Assembly: GCA_031292215.1 (NCBI GenBank)
Contig: JARLHO010000025.1
Coordinates: 1-53,622, forward strand
Reading direction: 5' to 3'
From: Syntrophobacteraceae bacterium
GTDB lineage: Bacteria > Desulfobacterota > Syntrophobacteria > Syntrophobacterales > Syntrophobacteraceae
Length of the DNA: 53,622 nt
In this document: positions 8,768 to 16,321 of the stretch, one piece after another
How the letters are laid out: the number at the start of each line of letters is the position of its first letter
How positions within the stretch are numbered: position 1 is the first letter of the stretch
The notes under the pieces: generated by a model
What the model saw: the letters and a program-made list of their open reading frames with translations, nothing else
The model's database searches: none
What the model was told of the DNA's origin: nothing
Program-made: the position numbers and the translations under genes

Positions 8768-9649
8768 ATGGTAAAGAACCAGGGACTCAAGGGAATCATT
8801 CTGGCCGGCGGATCTGGAACGCGCCTATACCCCAGAACCAAGGTGGTGAGCAAACAGCTTCTCCCGGTGTACGACAAACCAATGATCTACTATCCGCTTT
8901 CGGCTCTTATGCTTGCAGGGATCCGGGACATTCTTATAATCTCAACCCCGTCCGACCTGCCAAGGTTCGAAGCGCTTCTGGCGGACGGGTCCCAGTGGGG
9001 ACTGCGTTTTTCCTATGTCCGACAGGATTCTCCAGCCGGTCTTGCCCAGGCTTTTGTCTTGGGCAGGGATTTCATCGGCGGGGACAGGGTTTGTCTAATC
9101 CTTGGAGACAATATCTTTTACGGACACGGCTTTCAGAGTATCGTCCAGCACGCTGCGGCATTCGACTCGGGAGGAGTGGTGTTCGGCTATTATGTTCGGG
9201 ACCCGCAACGCTACGGGGTGGTCGAATTCGATGAAGCCGGCAATGTTGTGGGAATCGAAGAAAAACCCGCTTACCCAAAGTCCAGCTACGCTGTCCCGGG
9301 GCTCTATTTTTTCGACAATAGGGTCGCGGAGATAGCCTCGGCCCTCAAGCCTTCGGCTCGCGGGGAACTCGAAATTGCCGATGTCATGACTTCCTACCTC
9401 AAAATGGGTGAGCTTAAGGTGCAACTTCTGGGCAGGGGGTTGGCATGGCTTGATACCGGCACCCATGAGTCCCTGCTCGAGGCATCCACTTTCGTGGAAA
9501 CCATCGAAAAACGTCAGAGTCTGAAAATAGCGTGTGTGGAGGAAATCGCTTACCGCATGGGCTATATCGATCGGACTCGCTTGAGAGCGCTGGCAGAGCC
9601 TTTAATGAAAAACGGTTACGGGCAGTACCTTGTGGAGCTGCTGGACTAG
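8768..9649 (+). CDS. rmlA: Glucose-1-phosphate thymidylyltransferase
   Basis: The 293-residue nucleotidyltransferase makes dTDP-glucose from dTTP and glucose-1-phosphate and so feeds RmlB next door. The N-terminal signature is [11 protein letters not shown] with the downstream [17 protein letters not shown] block. Further family segments are [38 protein letters not shown] and [14 protein letters not shown]. Length is standard for the tetrameric RmlA class. The start is 3 bp past the rmlB stop, with AAGGA inside the rmlB end as likely ribosome site. The next genes of the rhamnose route (rmlC, rmlD) do not follow. Confidence 0.97.
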   Translation: MVKNQGLKGIILAGGSGTRLYPRTKVVSKQLLPVYDKPMIYYPLSALMLAGIRDILIISTPSDLPRFEALLADGSQWGLRFSYVRQDSPAGLAQAFVLGRDFIGGDRVCLILGDNIFYGHGFQSIVQHAAAFDSGGVVFGYYVRDPQRYGVVEFDEAGNVVGIEEKPAYPKSSYAVPGLYFFDNRVAEIASALKPSARGELEIADVMTSYLKMGELKVQLLGRGLAWLDTGTHESLLEASTFVETIEKRQSLKIACVEEIAYRMGYIDRTRLRALAEPLMKNGYGQYLVELLD

Positions 9650-9810
9650 CGTACCGTCCCATCGAGAGGCTGCAGGCTCCCTGCCTACTCTTATGAGAGT
9701 CAAAAATCCTGCTTCATCTGCATTATGAGCAGGAGTGTCCTGCCTGTTGCCACCCTCTCCGCCACGTCGAACTTCGCTTTCTATCTCAGTCAAACGATAG
9801 AGAATTTCGA

Positions 9811-11544
9811 TCAAAAACTGTATTTGAGTTGCAGCATGAGCAGGTTGTCTTGCTGGGTATCTCCTGCCACCAGGTCGAAGTTTTGGATGTTTCCCCATGC
9901 ACCACGGATCATGGCGGTAAGCGACGAATTTATATCGTAGGTGACGTCTGCGCCCATCGTCAGTTCCCACGATATGCACCGGCCCATGTTGGCCCCTCTT
10001 TCCGTATAAGACCCATCCAAGCCAACCTTGAGGTCGTTCCTCACATAACGGGTCACCCGCAAATAACCCTGCCTGGCATCCGGCCCGATGGGGTCTCCCA
10101 AAATGAAACCGTTGTAGGTCATGCCCGATGTATATGTGCCATGAGTGTACCACATGTCGTAATTTACCGACCCGGGCCACCACTCGTTGACATTGTCCGT
10201 ATACTCGAGTCTGAGGTCGGTCCTTCCGTCCGCTGTGATCTTTGGGACATACAAGCCCAGAATATAGCCCGTGCTCTGCCAGAAAAGCTCCCGAAAACGC
10301 GGTTTAAACCCGGTATCCTCGCCTCCCCACTCTCCGTAGAGTTGGGCGTTCCAAAGGCACGGCATTGTGTAGCGGAAATCGAAGGCGGCCTCGAAGTTCT
10401 CCGGGTTGTTGGCGCCGCCGCCAAGGTTTGCTCCGGAAATGCATTTGAGCCAGTTATAAAAGGTCCCCGGCGAGCCGCTGCCTTCTCCTCCGAATTGGAA
10501 CGTGCGCGACATGCCTATTTCCAGGTTGCGAGTCGGCTTGAAATCCACTCTCGCTCCGCCATACTGAGTATGCGGATAATCGCGGTCGCCTTCGAGGCGC
10601 GCCCAGTATAAAGCGTATTTAAATGGACCCAGGTAGCTGAAATACCAAGGTAAGATAATCGAAACAGGATTGGAGATTTTTATCATGTCGAGCGGTGGAG
10701 CATTGTCCGTAAGGATAAGAGACCCCGCATACCCCTGGCCAAACCACATTGAATCCCGGCCCACTTCGATTTCGAAGGAATCGCTGGGAGAAAACTTCAA
10801 ATAGCCGACAGGAAGATCGACGTCGCTCGTGCCGTAGCTTCCGACCGTGGCGGGCGTCCCTCCGGATGCCGTGCCGCCGGAGCCGTTTTGGCGCACGAGA
10901 AAAAGAGGTTCCACGTAGCCGGAAAAAAGGCCCCAGAGTTCGAAACTCGATGCGAACTGAAACGATAAATTGCTTCCCTGCCCGTAAACGATCCCCTGGT
11001 TGTTCGGTAGCAAGGGCGTACCCTGCCACCCGACTATCCCGCTGCCAGGGTTGGTTGGGTATTGCAAGACCTTATTGGTGTTGAGAAAAACCTCAGGCCG
11101 GCCCTGGGAATAGACGTAGGTTGCCTTGGCTTCATCGATTGGTTTAATGATCAATGTCGCCGTGCCCTCGCTCTTGCCGTGCCCGTAATAGGCGAGTTCC
11201 TCTTTATATTCCCGTTTGAATTTGGCCAGGAAATACTCAATGAGCGACGGAAGCTCGAGCTTTTCTTTCTTTTCGGTGTCGAGCGCCTCGCCGACAAGCC
11301 TTCCCACCTCCAACCGCGTGTAAGGCCGCATACCGTGCACATCCGAACGGATCAGGCCGAATCCCGCCAGCTTGTCCAGCCCCTCGTAGGCCCAGTTATC
11401 CAGGGGGACGTTGTTTGACGGATAAGCAAAGGCCGCATGATCCCCCGCGCTCACGCCCAGCAGCAACGCAAGCATCGCAATCACGAAGATGCGGAAATTT
11501 GCGCCTTTGGAACAGGTAGGTTTATTCTTGCCGTGGAATATCAT
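9811..11544 (-). CDS. Wzi-like capsule assembly outer-membrane protein
   Basis: The product has 577 residues. It begins with a basic N-terminus and a hydrophobic segment (FRIFVIAMLALLLGVSAGDH) ending near AFAYP, a probable signal peptide. The mature start, NVPLDNWAYEGLDKLAGFGL followed by RPYTRLEVGRLVGEA, is typical of the capsule assembly Wzi family. The remainder has alternating amphipathic strands with many aromatics and ends in QLKYSF, as expected of an outer-membrane beta-barrel closing with Phe. Wzi proteins anchor exported capsule to the cell surface. The gene is convergent with rmlA and probably serves the same locus. No strong Shine-Dalgarno is seen, so the start is less certain than the frame. 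Confidence 0.85.
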   Translation of the reverse strand: MIFHGKNKPTCSKGANFRIFVIAMLALLLGVSAGDHAAFAYPSNNVPLDNWAYEGLDKLAGFGLIRSDVHGMRPYTRLEVGRLVGEALDTEKKEKLELPSLIEYFLAKFKREYKEELAYYGHGKSEGTATLIIKPIDEAKATYVYSQGRPEVFLNTNKVLQYPTNPGSGIVGWQGTPLLPNNQGIVYGQGSNLSFQFASSFELWGLFSGYVEPLFLVRQNGSGGTASGGTPATVGSYGTSDVDLPVGYLKFSPSDSFEIEVGRDSMWFGQGYAGSLILTDNAPPLDMIKISNPVSIILPWYFSYLGPFKYALYWARLEGDRDYPHTQYGGARVDFKPTRNLEIGMSRTFQFGGEGSGSPGTFYNWLKCISGANLGGGANNPENFEAAFDFRYTMPCLWNAQLYGEWGGEDTGFKPRFRELFWQSTGYILGLYVPKITADGRTDLRLEYTDNVNEWWPGSVNYDMWYTHGTYTSGMTYNGFILGDPIGPDARQGYLRVTRYVRNDLKVGLDGSYTERGANMGRCISWELTMGADVTYDINSSLTAMIRGAWGNIQNFDLVAGDTQQDNLLMLQLKYSF

Positions 11545-12190
11545 TCTGCATACTCGATTTGATTATGGGTCCAGGAAGTTGACCCAACTTATATATTGAA
11601 ACCAGGGAAAGATTCAAATAAATTCGGTTGGGATTACGATTGCGTAGTTAAAGGCGATGGCCGGGAAAGGGTTGCCTTTACTTGTCATGATTGTACGGAA
11701 CCGTCAATAAGAGCCGCTCCTCTGGCGTAATCGTGGCTGCGGAGAAATTGAGCTGGCTTCGGACCCGGTCGAGGGGCGCCCGGAAGGGGAGGGGGGCAAA
11801 GATTTGCGAAGCGGGCGAAGGGTGCGCCGTGCGCCTTGCCTGACGAGGGTTTCGCCCATGGGCGTGCGCGAGGAGCGACAAAATTGAAGCGGCGGCGACC
11901 CTGTAGCCGGAAACGCGAATCTTTATGACGCCGTATCTTGCCTTGGGGCTGGTGAACTGGAGCCTTCCCCTGCGTCTTTTGGCCAATTGCGGATTTCCAA
12001 ATTCGGAAACTGACATTGGAGACGGAAAGTTGTATATTTTTGCCCGCCGACTATCTTTGTTTTTGAAAACTCCAGGTAATTTGTTACCATTATAAGGAGC
12101 GGGAAAAGCCAGGATCATTTTGGCTTTGGTTGTTTAAACCGGCAGCCGGGTCGGTTTTTAATGTCCCCATGCCAGCGGAGGGGTTGCTAA
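11545..12190. other. Intergenic region with one doubtful minus-strand ORF
   Basis: This 646-bp stretch lies upstream of the Wzi-like gene. A minus-strand frame at 11678-12118 could encode 146 residues rich in Arg, Ala, Ser and Pro. It has no recognisable domain and no good ribosome site, so I do not call it a gene. Promoters for the Wzi-like gene and the small gene at 12191 should lie here, but none can be assigned confidently. Confidence 0.4.
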
Positions 12191-12409
12191 ATGTCTCTTT
12201 ACATCAAAACCGACGATTATCGCCAACACGGGATAAGCAAATACTCCGATCCCGCCCTCATAAGGGCCGTGGTGCAAAAGGAGCTCAATATAGAGAGGGT
12301 CTTTGTCTCTTTTGTCAACAAGCACGAGTATATAAGGGTGGATTTCCTGCGCCCCAGGCCGCACCGAAGGCCAAACAGGCGGCCAGGCCGTCAGGCCTCT
12401 TCGAGTTAA
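12191..12409 (+). CDS. Small basic-tailed protein of unknown function
   Basis: The 72-residue ORF has a good ribosome site (GCGGAGG about 10 bases before the ATG) and ends directly before a strong terminator, so it is probably a real single-gene unit. The first 50 residues look like a compact globular domain (MSLYIKTDDYRQHG...IRAVVQKELNIERVFVSF). The tail is an Arg/Pro-rich basic stretch (RPHRRPNRRPGRQ) that could bind nucleic acid or be disordered. I do not recognise the family. It is flanked by the polysaccharide locus and the DUF4412-like gene, which give no functional hint. Confidence 0.6.
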   Translation: MSLYIKTDDYRQHGISKYSDPALIRAVVQKELNIERVFVSFVNKHEYIRVDFLRPRPHRRPNRRPGRQASSS

Positions 12410-12411
12410 AA

Positions 12412-12438
12412 CAGGGCGCCTTCGGGCGCCCTGCTTTT
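12412..12438 (+). terminator. Rho-independent terminator after the 72-residue gene
   Basis: CAGGGCGCC and GGCGCCCTG form a perfect 9-bp stem around a TTCG tetraloop and are followed by CTTTTGC. The hairpin starts 2 bp after the stop codon at 12407-12409. The U tract is short, but stem strength and the UUCG loop make termination likely. Confidence 0.88.
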
Positions 12439-12560
12439 GCATCTGCGATGGGATCCGATCGGGTTTTCGCGTTGCGGGAGGCGGGCCGGCCGGCCAGGGA
12501 GCAATTCTAGGAAGACACCCTGGGGGGGGAACCCCCATAGAGGCGGAGCCCCCGGGGCTC

Positions 12561-13268
12561 TTAGAGCATTTTTTTCATCGTATAGTTTCGTGGTATGGTA
12601 AAGAGCGCCGGGTCCAGGGGGCTTCGCACGATTTTGGTCAAAGTAGTCGTGACCGTGCCGCCCATCACGTGGTTAACGGTTCGCACCGGAAAGCCGTCGA
12701 GCTTTCGCACAAGCCCCGCGATATCGACCTGCCTGAATAACGGGTTGTATTCGGCGACCTCTTCGGCCTCCCGACCAATGGCTTTTAGCTCCCTGTAGCC
12801 CTCCACATCTTTTGAAACCCAGTATTCTCCATTCACGATCGCGATGCGCACGTGATACTCGCGGCACCTGTACCCCGCGATCGTCTCGTATCTGTCCACG
12901 GGGTGAACCTGGGTGCCCATGACACCCCCCAGCATCTGCGCCAGCTCCTTTTGGTTTTCGCCCTCCATGCCCGGTATTTGCGGGAGCTTTTTGAGGTTTA
13001 TTTCCGTACAGCTCCTTTTCCCGGCATTGAGCAAGAAGAGCTTCATGCTCTTGTAGCGAACTATCGTGACGTTGCCCGCGCCCAATTCCACCCGTGAGGC
13101 GTAGGGCGTGAAATAATATCTTTGAATCGAGTTCCCGTTGGACTGGCCGGAGATGTTGACTGATACGCTGCGAGTTTCCCAGTAAAGATCAGCTCGTGCC
13201 TGGCCGGCGAAAAACGTGGCGACAAGCGCGAGTAGCAACGGGTAGAAGAGCCGTTTTTTTCCCCTCAT
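12561..13268 (-). CDS. Exported DUF4412-like protein
   Basis: This 235-residue protein has a cleavable signal peptide (MRGKKRLFYPLLLALVATFF, then GQARA). The mature part carries Ser/Asn-rich strands, VDRYETIAGYRCREYHVRI, and a WVSKDVEGY segment, the pattern of DUF4412 and LolA-like beta-sheet periplasmic proteins. One Cys pair is possible (Cys in KRSCTEI and GYRCREY). A GAGGAAAAGA sequence sits right before the ATG. Function is unknown; lipid or metal-complex binding has been suggested for similar folds only by analogy. It is divergently transcribed from the metallophosphoesterase gene. Confidence 0.75.
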   Translation of the reverse strand: MRGKKRLFYPLLLALVATFFAGQARADLYWETRSVSVNISGQSNGNSIQRYYFTPYASRVELGAGNVTIVRYKSMKLFLLNAGKRSCTEINLKKLPQIPGMEGENQKELAQMLGGVMGTQVHPVDRYETIAGYRCREYHVRIAIVNGEYWVSKDVEGYRELKAIGREAEEVAEYNPLFRQVDIAGLVRKLDGFPVRTVNHVMGGTVTTTLTKIVRSPLDPALFTIPRNYTMKKML

Positions 13269-13537
13269 TCTTTTCCTCTCTTACCTTGTAATTTCGAGCG
13301 CGTCCGCACTTGCCCCCCAGTATCGACTATCAATCCTTGGGAATCAAGCTTCCATTGCCCGCGAGGATTTATCTGCTTTTGATAATTTTCTTTGGACCGC
13401 ATTGTTGGAACCGCTCGCAGGAATGTGCTATGAGATAAAGTCGATTCGGAGCCTTGCCCTTGGGTACAACGAAAATGATAATTGCGCAACTCACCCAAGG
13501 AAAACTCAGCCCCCGCAAACAAATGAGGAGTTTTGAG

Positions 13538-14827
13538 ATGAGTTCCAGCGGTAGCCGAAACAAGCGCCTCTTTATAAGCGATATCCACCTGGGTGATGCA
13601 AGGAGTTGGACCGGAGGGGGAGTCCATCCTTACCCTTATGTATGGACGAAGCGAAACGTGGAAACCTTGAAGAATTTCCTGGAGGATACGGCTAAACGAG
13701 AAGATGTCCAAGAGGTTGTGATCCTTGGAGATTTATTCGATCAGTGGATAATTCCCGCCGACTGTAAGCCGATAATCAGCCTCGAAGACATAGCAGAAAA
13801 TAACTCCGGCATAATGGAAAAAATAATTTCGCTTGTCAAAAACGGCATCGATGTCGCCTACGCGCCCGGAAATCATGATATGCCCTATTCGCTAAGCGAT
13901 TTACAGGCCAAAAAGGAGGTGATCGGTAGAGTATTGCCGGGTGTAAAATATGTGTGCGACGAATCCACAGCGCCGCCTGAGGCGCTTATCCGGCGAGGTT
14001 TTCTGGCCGCCGAACACGGCAACAGGTATTGTATTTGCAACGCTTCCGACTGGTCGGAAAATCCCGAGATGCCTTATCTGCACAAATCTTTCCTGCCGCT
14101 TGGCTACTTTATTTCTCGGCTCGTGGCCTACAAGCAGGCCACAACGGATAAGCCGCAGAACTATTTTCGAATTCTTTCGGCAATTATCGATGAGAGCCTG
14201 CGCAAAAGCGCCGGGGATTTGATTCCGGAAGTCGACCCGGCAAAGGCCCTGGCAGGTGTGCCCACAAGGGACGCCTTTTCGCGGGAACTGCTCACCGGGG
14301 TGGCCTCCGATGCCGTCTTCGACTGGCGCCGCCCGATTAATATCGAGGGGCTGGAGGGGTATCCGTTGGGTGTATCTCTTGACTCCCTTGCAGACGACTA
14401 TTCCGGCCTTTGGGAAAACTGGGAAAACCACCCACCCGTTCGCTACGTCGCAAATAATGACATAAACACCTGCATTGCAGCCTGGAACGATTGCGGAAGT
14501 TTGTCGGAAGCGGTAAAAGGCGAGTACCTCTCATCCCATCGAAGAGATACGAACATCGTGATTTTTGGTCATACGCACCATGCCGAGATGAAAAAATACT
14601 GCGTAATCGGCGCCGTGCCTTTGGACCACATCCCGCTCCCTTCGGGGGGGCCCTACGATTTCATTTATGTCAATTCCGGCGCATGGGTGGATTCGGCGCC
14701 CTATTGTTCCTACGTAGAGACAGAAGACGACCCGGATTCCAACCGCTGTTTTGTCCGTTTGATCTCCTATGCTCCCGGCGATGAACAGGTAAGAGACCAG
14801 GGCTATGTTCGCTTGAACCCGCAATAA
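13538..14827 (+). CDS. Metallophosphoesterase (calcineurin-like)
   Basis: A 429-residue cytosolic protein with all the metal-binding blocks of the calcineurin-like superfamily: FISDIHLGD near residue 10, VILGDLFDQW, APGNHDMPYS, and FGHTHHAEM near residue 345. The first blocks resemble UDP-2,3-diacylglucosamine hydrolases (LpxH type), but the protein is nearly twice LpxH length, with a long insert of unknown role between GNHD and GHTH. GAGGAG lies 7 bases before the ATG at 13538, so the upstream in-frame ATG at 13454 is unlikely. Substrate is unknown. A run of 12 G follows the stop. Confidence 0.85.
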   Translation: MSSSGSRNKRLFISDIHLGDARSWTGGGVHPYPYVWTKRNVETLKNFLEDTAKREDVQEVVILGDLFDQWIIPADCKPIISLEDIAENNSGIMEKIISLVKNGIDVAYAPGNHDMPYSLSDLQAKKEVIGRVLPGVKYVCDESTAPPEALIRRGFLAAEHGNRYCICNASDWSENPEMPYLHKSFLPLGYFISRLVAYKQATTDKPQNYFRILSAIIDESLRKSAGDLIPEVDPAKALAGVPTRDAFSRELLTGVASDAVFDWRRPINIEGLEGYPLGVSLDSLADDYSGLWENWENHPPVRYVANNDINTCIAAWNDCGSLSEAVKGEYLSSHRRDTNIVIFGHTHHAEMKKYCVIGAVPLDHIPLPSGGPYDFIYVNSGAWVDSAPYCSYVETEDDPDSNRCFVRLISYAPGDEQVRDQGYVRLNPQ

Positions 14828-14837
14828 GACACAGTAC

Positions 14838-14849
14838 GGGGGGGGGGGG
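14838..14849. repeat. Homopolymeric G12 tract
   Basis: Twelve consecutive G residues lie 10 bp after the metallophosphoesterase stop and 6 bp before the MITE-like repeat. Such tracts are prone to length variation, but this one is outside any coding frame or evident promoter. Confidence 0.9.
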
Positions 14850-14855
14850 AAGGAG

Positions 14856-15063
14856 CAATGCTGTTGCTTTAGGGCGATCGACACCTCGAAGTCCCATTTT
14901 TTCCTTCGTGCTCTTAGTGGTCTTCGTGGTTGAATCTTTGTCCCGGGGTCCGTTCAGACTTGCGGGCCGGTAGTCAACCACGAAGAACACGAGGAACACG
15001 AAGGAAGAGCAAAAAGTTCTGGTTCTGCGGTCATGCAGGATTTTTCTTAAAGCAGCAGCATTG
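14856..15063 (+). mobile_element. MITE-like element, copy A
   Basis: A 208-bp non-coding element bounded by imperfect terminal inverted repeats CAATGCTGTTGCTTTA and TAAAGCAGCAGCATTG. Inside, two further complementary arms (CCTTCGTGCTCTTAGTGG... and ...CACGAGGAACACGAAGG) would fold the element into a long hairpin. The same element occurs at 23422-23633 in the opposite orientation with only a few differences. No ORF is present. It would need a transposase supplied in trans. Confidence 0.85.
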
Positions 15064-15143
15064 GGGGTAAGGAGGCGCTCACAATGCAGGTCGGGTTGAG
15101 TGAAGCGAACCCCGGGCGATGTAATGGAGAAGGCAATCCGGCA

Positions 15144-16292
15144 TCAGGCCATGCCCCGCCTCATGAATTCCCTGAAGATAATAAGTTTTTGAACGTCTTG
15201 AGTCCCTTCGCCAAGAGACGACGCCCAGGCGTCCATCGGATATTTGTGCACGGGGTGCTCGAAGATAACCGAGGCGGCCCCGAACACGTCCGCCGCCCAC
15301 TGGCCCGTGGCCCTTGCCGTTTCCACCGAAAGATACTTGGCAATAGAGGCGCTTAGCCGGAAATCGGCCCCCAATTCCTTTTCCCAGCATGTTTTCCAGA
15401 GGAGCAGCCGTGTCGCCTCGATTTTGCTGTAAAAATCGGCGATTTCGAATGCCTTGGCCTGAAATTCTATGACTTTTTTTCCGAATGCCCGCCTCTTTTT
15501 TGCGTGTTCGACCCCGGCAAGAAACGCCCCTTCGGCCGTGCCAAGGGTCAGCGCGGCGATGGTGATCCGGCTGTTGGTAAATATTTCGAGCACCTGCTGA
15601 AGCCCCCGCCCGCGCTCGCCAATGAGGTCGGCCTCAGGCACGAATACCTCCTCAAACTTTATGCGCGTGAGATCCGAGGGGATCCAGACTTCCTTGTGGA
15701 GCTTCGTGCGGGTGATTCCTTTTGCGGTAAGGTCCACCAAAAACATGGAAATCCGGCTGTTGCGCTCCGCTGCCGGATCCGAAACGGCTGTTACCAGCGC
15801 GAGATCGCTTATCGCGCCGTTTGTGACGTAGGATTTGACTCCGTTGATTATCCAGCCTCCGTCGACTTTTGTCGCCGTAGCGGCCACGGCCGCGACATCG
15901 CTGCCCGCGCCCGGTTCGGTATTACCAAGGCAGACAAGCGTTTCACCTCGGGAGGCCAACGGAAGGTAGCGATCGCGTTGTTCCTGGTTTCCAAATAGAA
16001 CGATTCCCTGCGCGCCAAGCGACACATGCGCCAGGACGGCTACGCCTGTCCCCGGCGATATTGTCCCGAGGTGTTCGAGCATGAGGGCGGTTTGTAGCGG
16101 GTTCTGTTCACGGATCTGGCCGCCCTCGGCTGTAAGCCCCAGCCAGCCGCGAGTTCCGAGTTCGAGGAAAAAGTCCCGAGGGATCTGCTTTTCTGCGTAC
16201 CACCCGGCAAGGTTTGGGAGGAGCCGCTTAGAGATAAACTCCCTGTAGAGCCCGAGTTCCTTTTCGATTTCGGTCGGTATCCGCAAATCCAT
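15144..16292 (-). CDS. Acyl-CoA dehydrogenase
   Basis: The 382-residue flavoenzyme has the ACAD fold in order: helical N-domain, the FAD-binding middle domain (CLGNTEPGAGSDVAAV, then GWIINGVKSYVTNGAISDL), and the C-terminal helical domain with RRAFGKKVIEFQAKAFEIAD and SLGEGTQDVQKLII. The Glu of GEGT is where short/medium-chain ACADs place the catalytic base. Substrate chain length cannot be read. AAGGAG stands 6 bases before the ATG at 16292, so the upstream in-frame ATG is rejected. The gene follows the PAS kinase by 29 bp on the same strand, suggesting co-transcription. Partner electron-transfer flavoprotein genes are not nearby. Confidence 0.95.
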   Translation of the reverse strand: MDLRIPTEIEKELGLYREFISKRLLPNLAGWYAEKQIPRDFFLELGTRGWLGLTAEGGQIREQNPLQTALMLEHLGTISPGTGVAVLAHVSLGAQGIVLFGNQEQRDRYLPLASRGETLVCLGNTEPGAGSDVAAVAATATKVDGGWIINGVKSYVTNGAISDLALVTAVSDPAAERNSRISMFLVDLTAKGITRTKLHKEVWIPSDLTRIKFEEVFVPEADLIGERGRGLQQVLEIFTNSRITIAALTLGTAEGAFLAGVEHAKKRRAFGKKVIEFQAKAFEIADFYSKIEATRLLLWKTCWEKELGADFRLSASIAKYLSVETARATGQWAADVFGAASVIFEHPVHKYPMDAWASSLGEGTQDVQKLIIFREFMRRGMA

Positions 16293-16321
16293 TGCAAACT
16301 CCTTGCTAAAAGTTGTCCGGA

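Noticed and set aside
11678-12118. 146-residue minus-strand ORF as a gene
   Set aside because: No ribosome site, low-complexity Arg/Ala/Pro composition and no family; left as a doubtful ORF in the intergenic note.
14838-14849. G12 tract as a phase-variation switch
   Set aside because: It is downstream of a stop codon and not in a promoter or reading frame.
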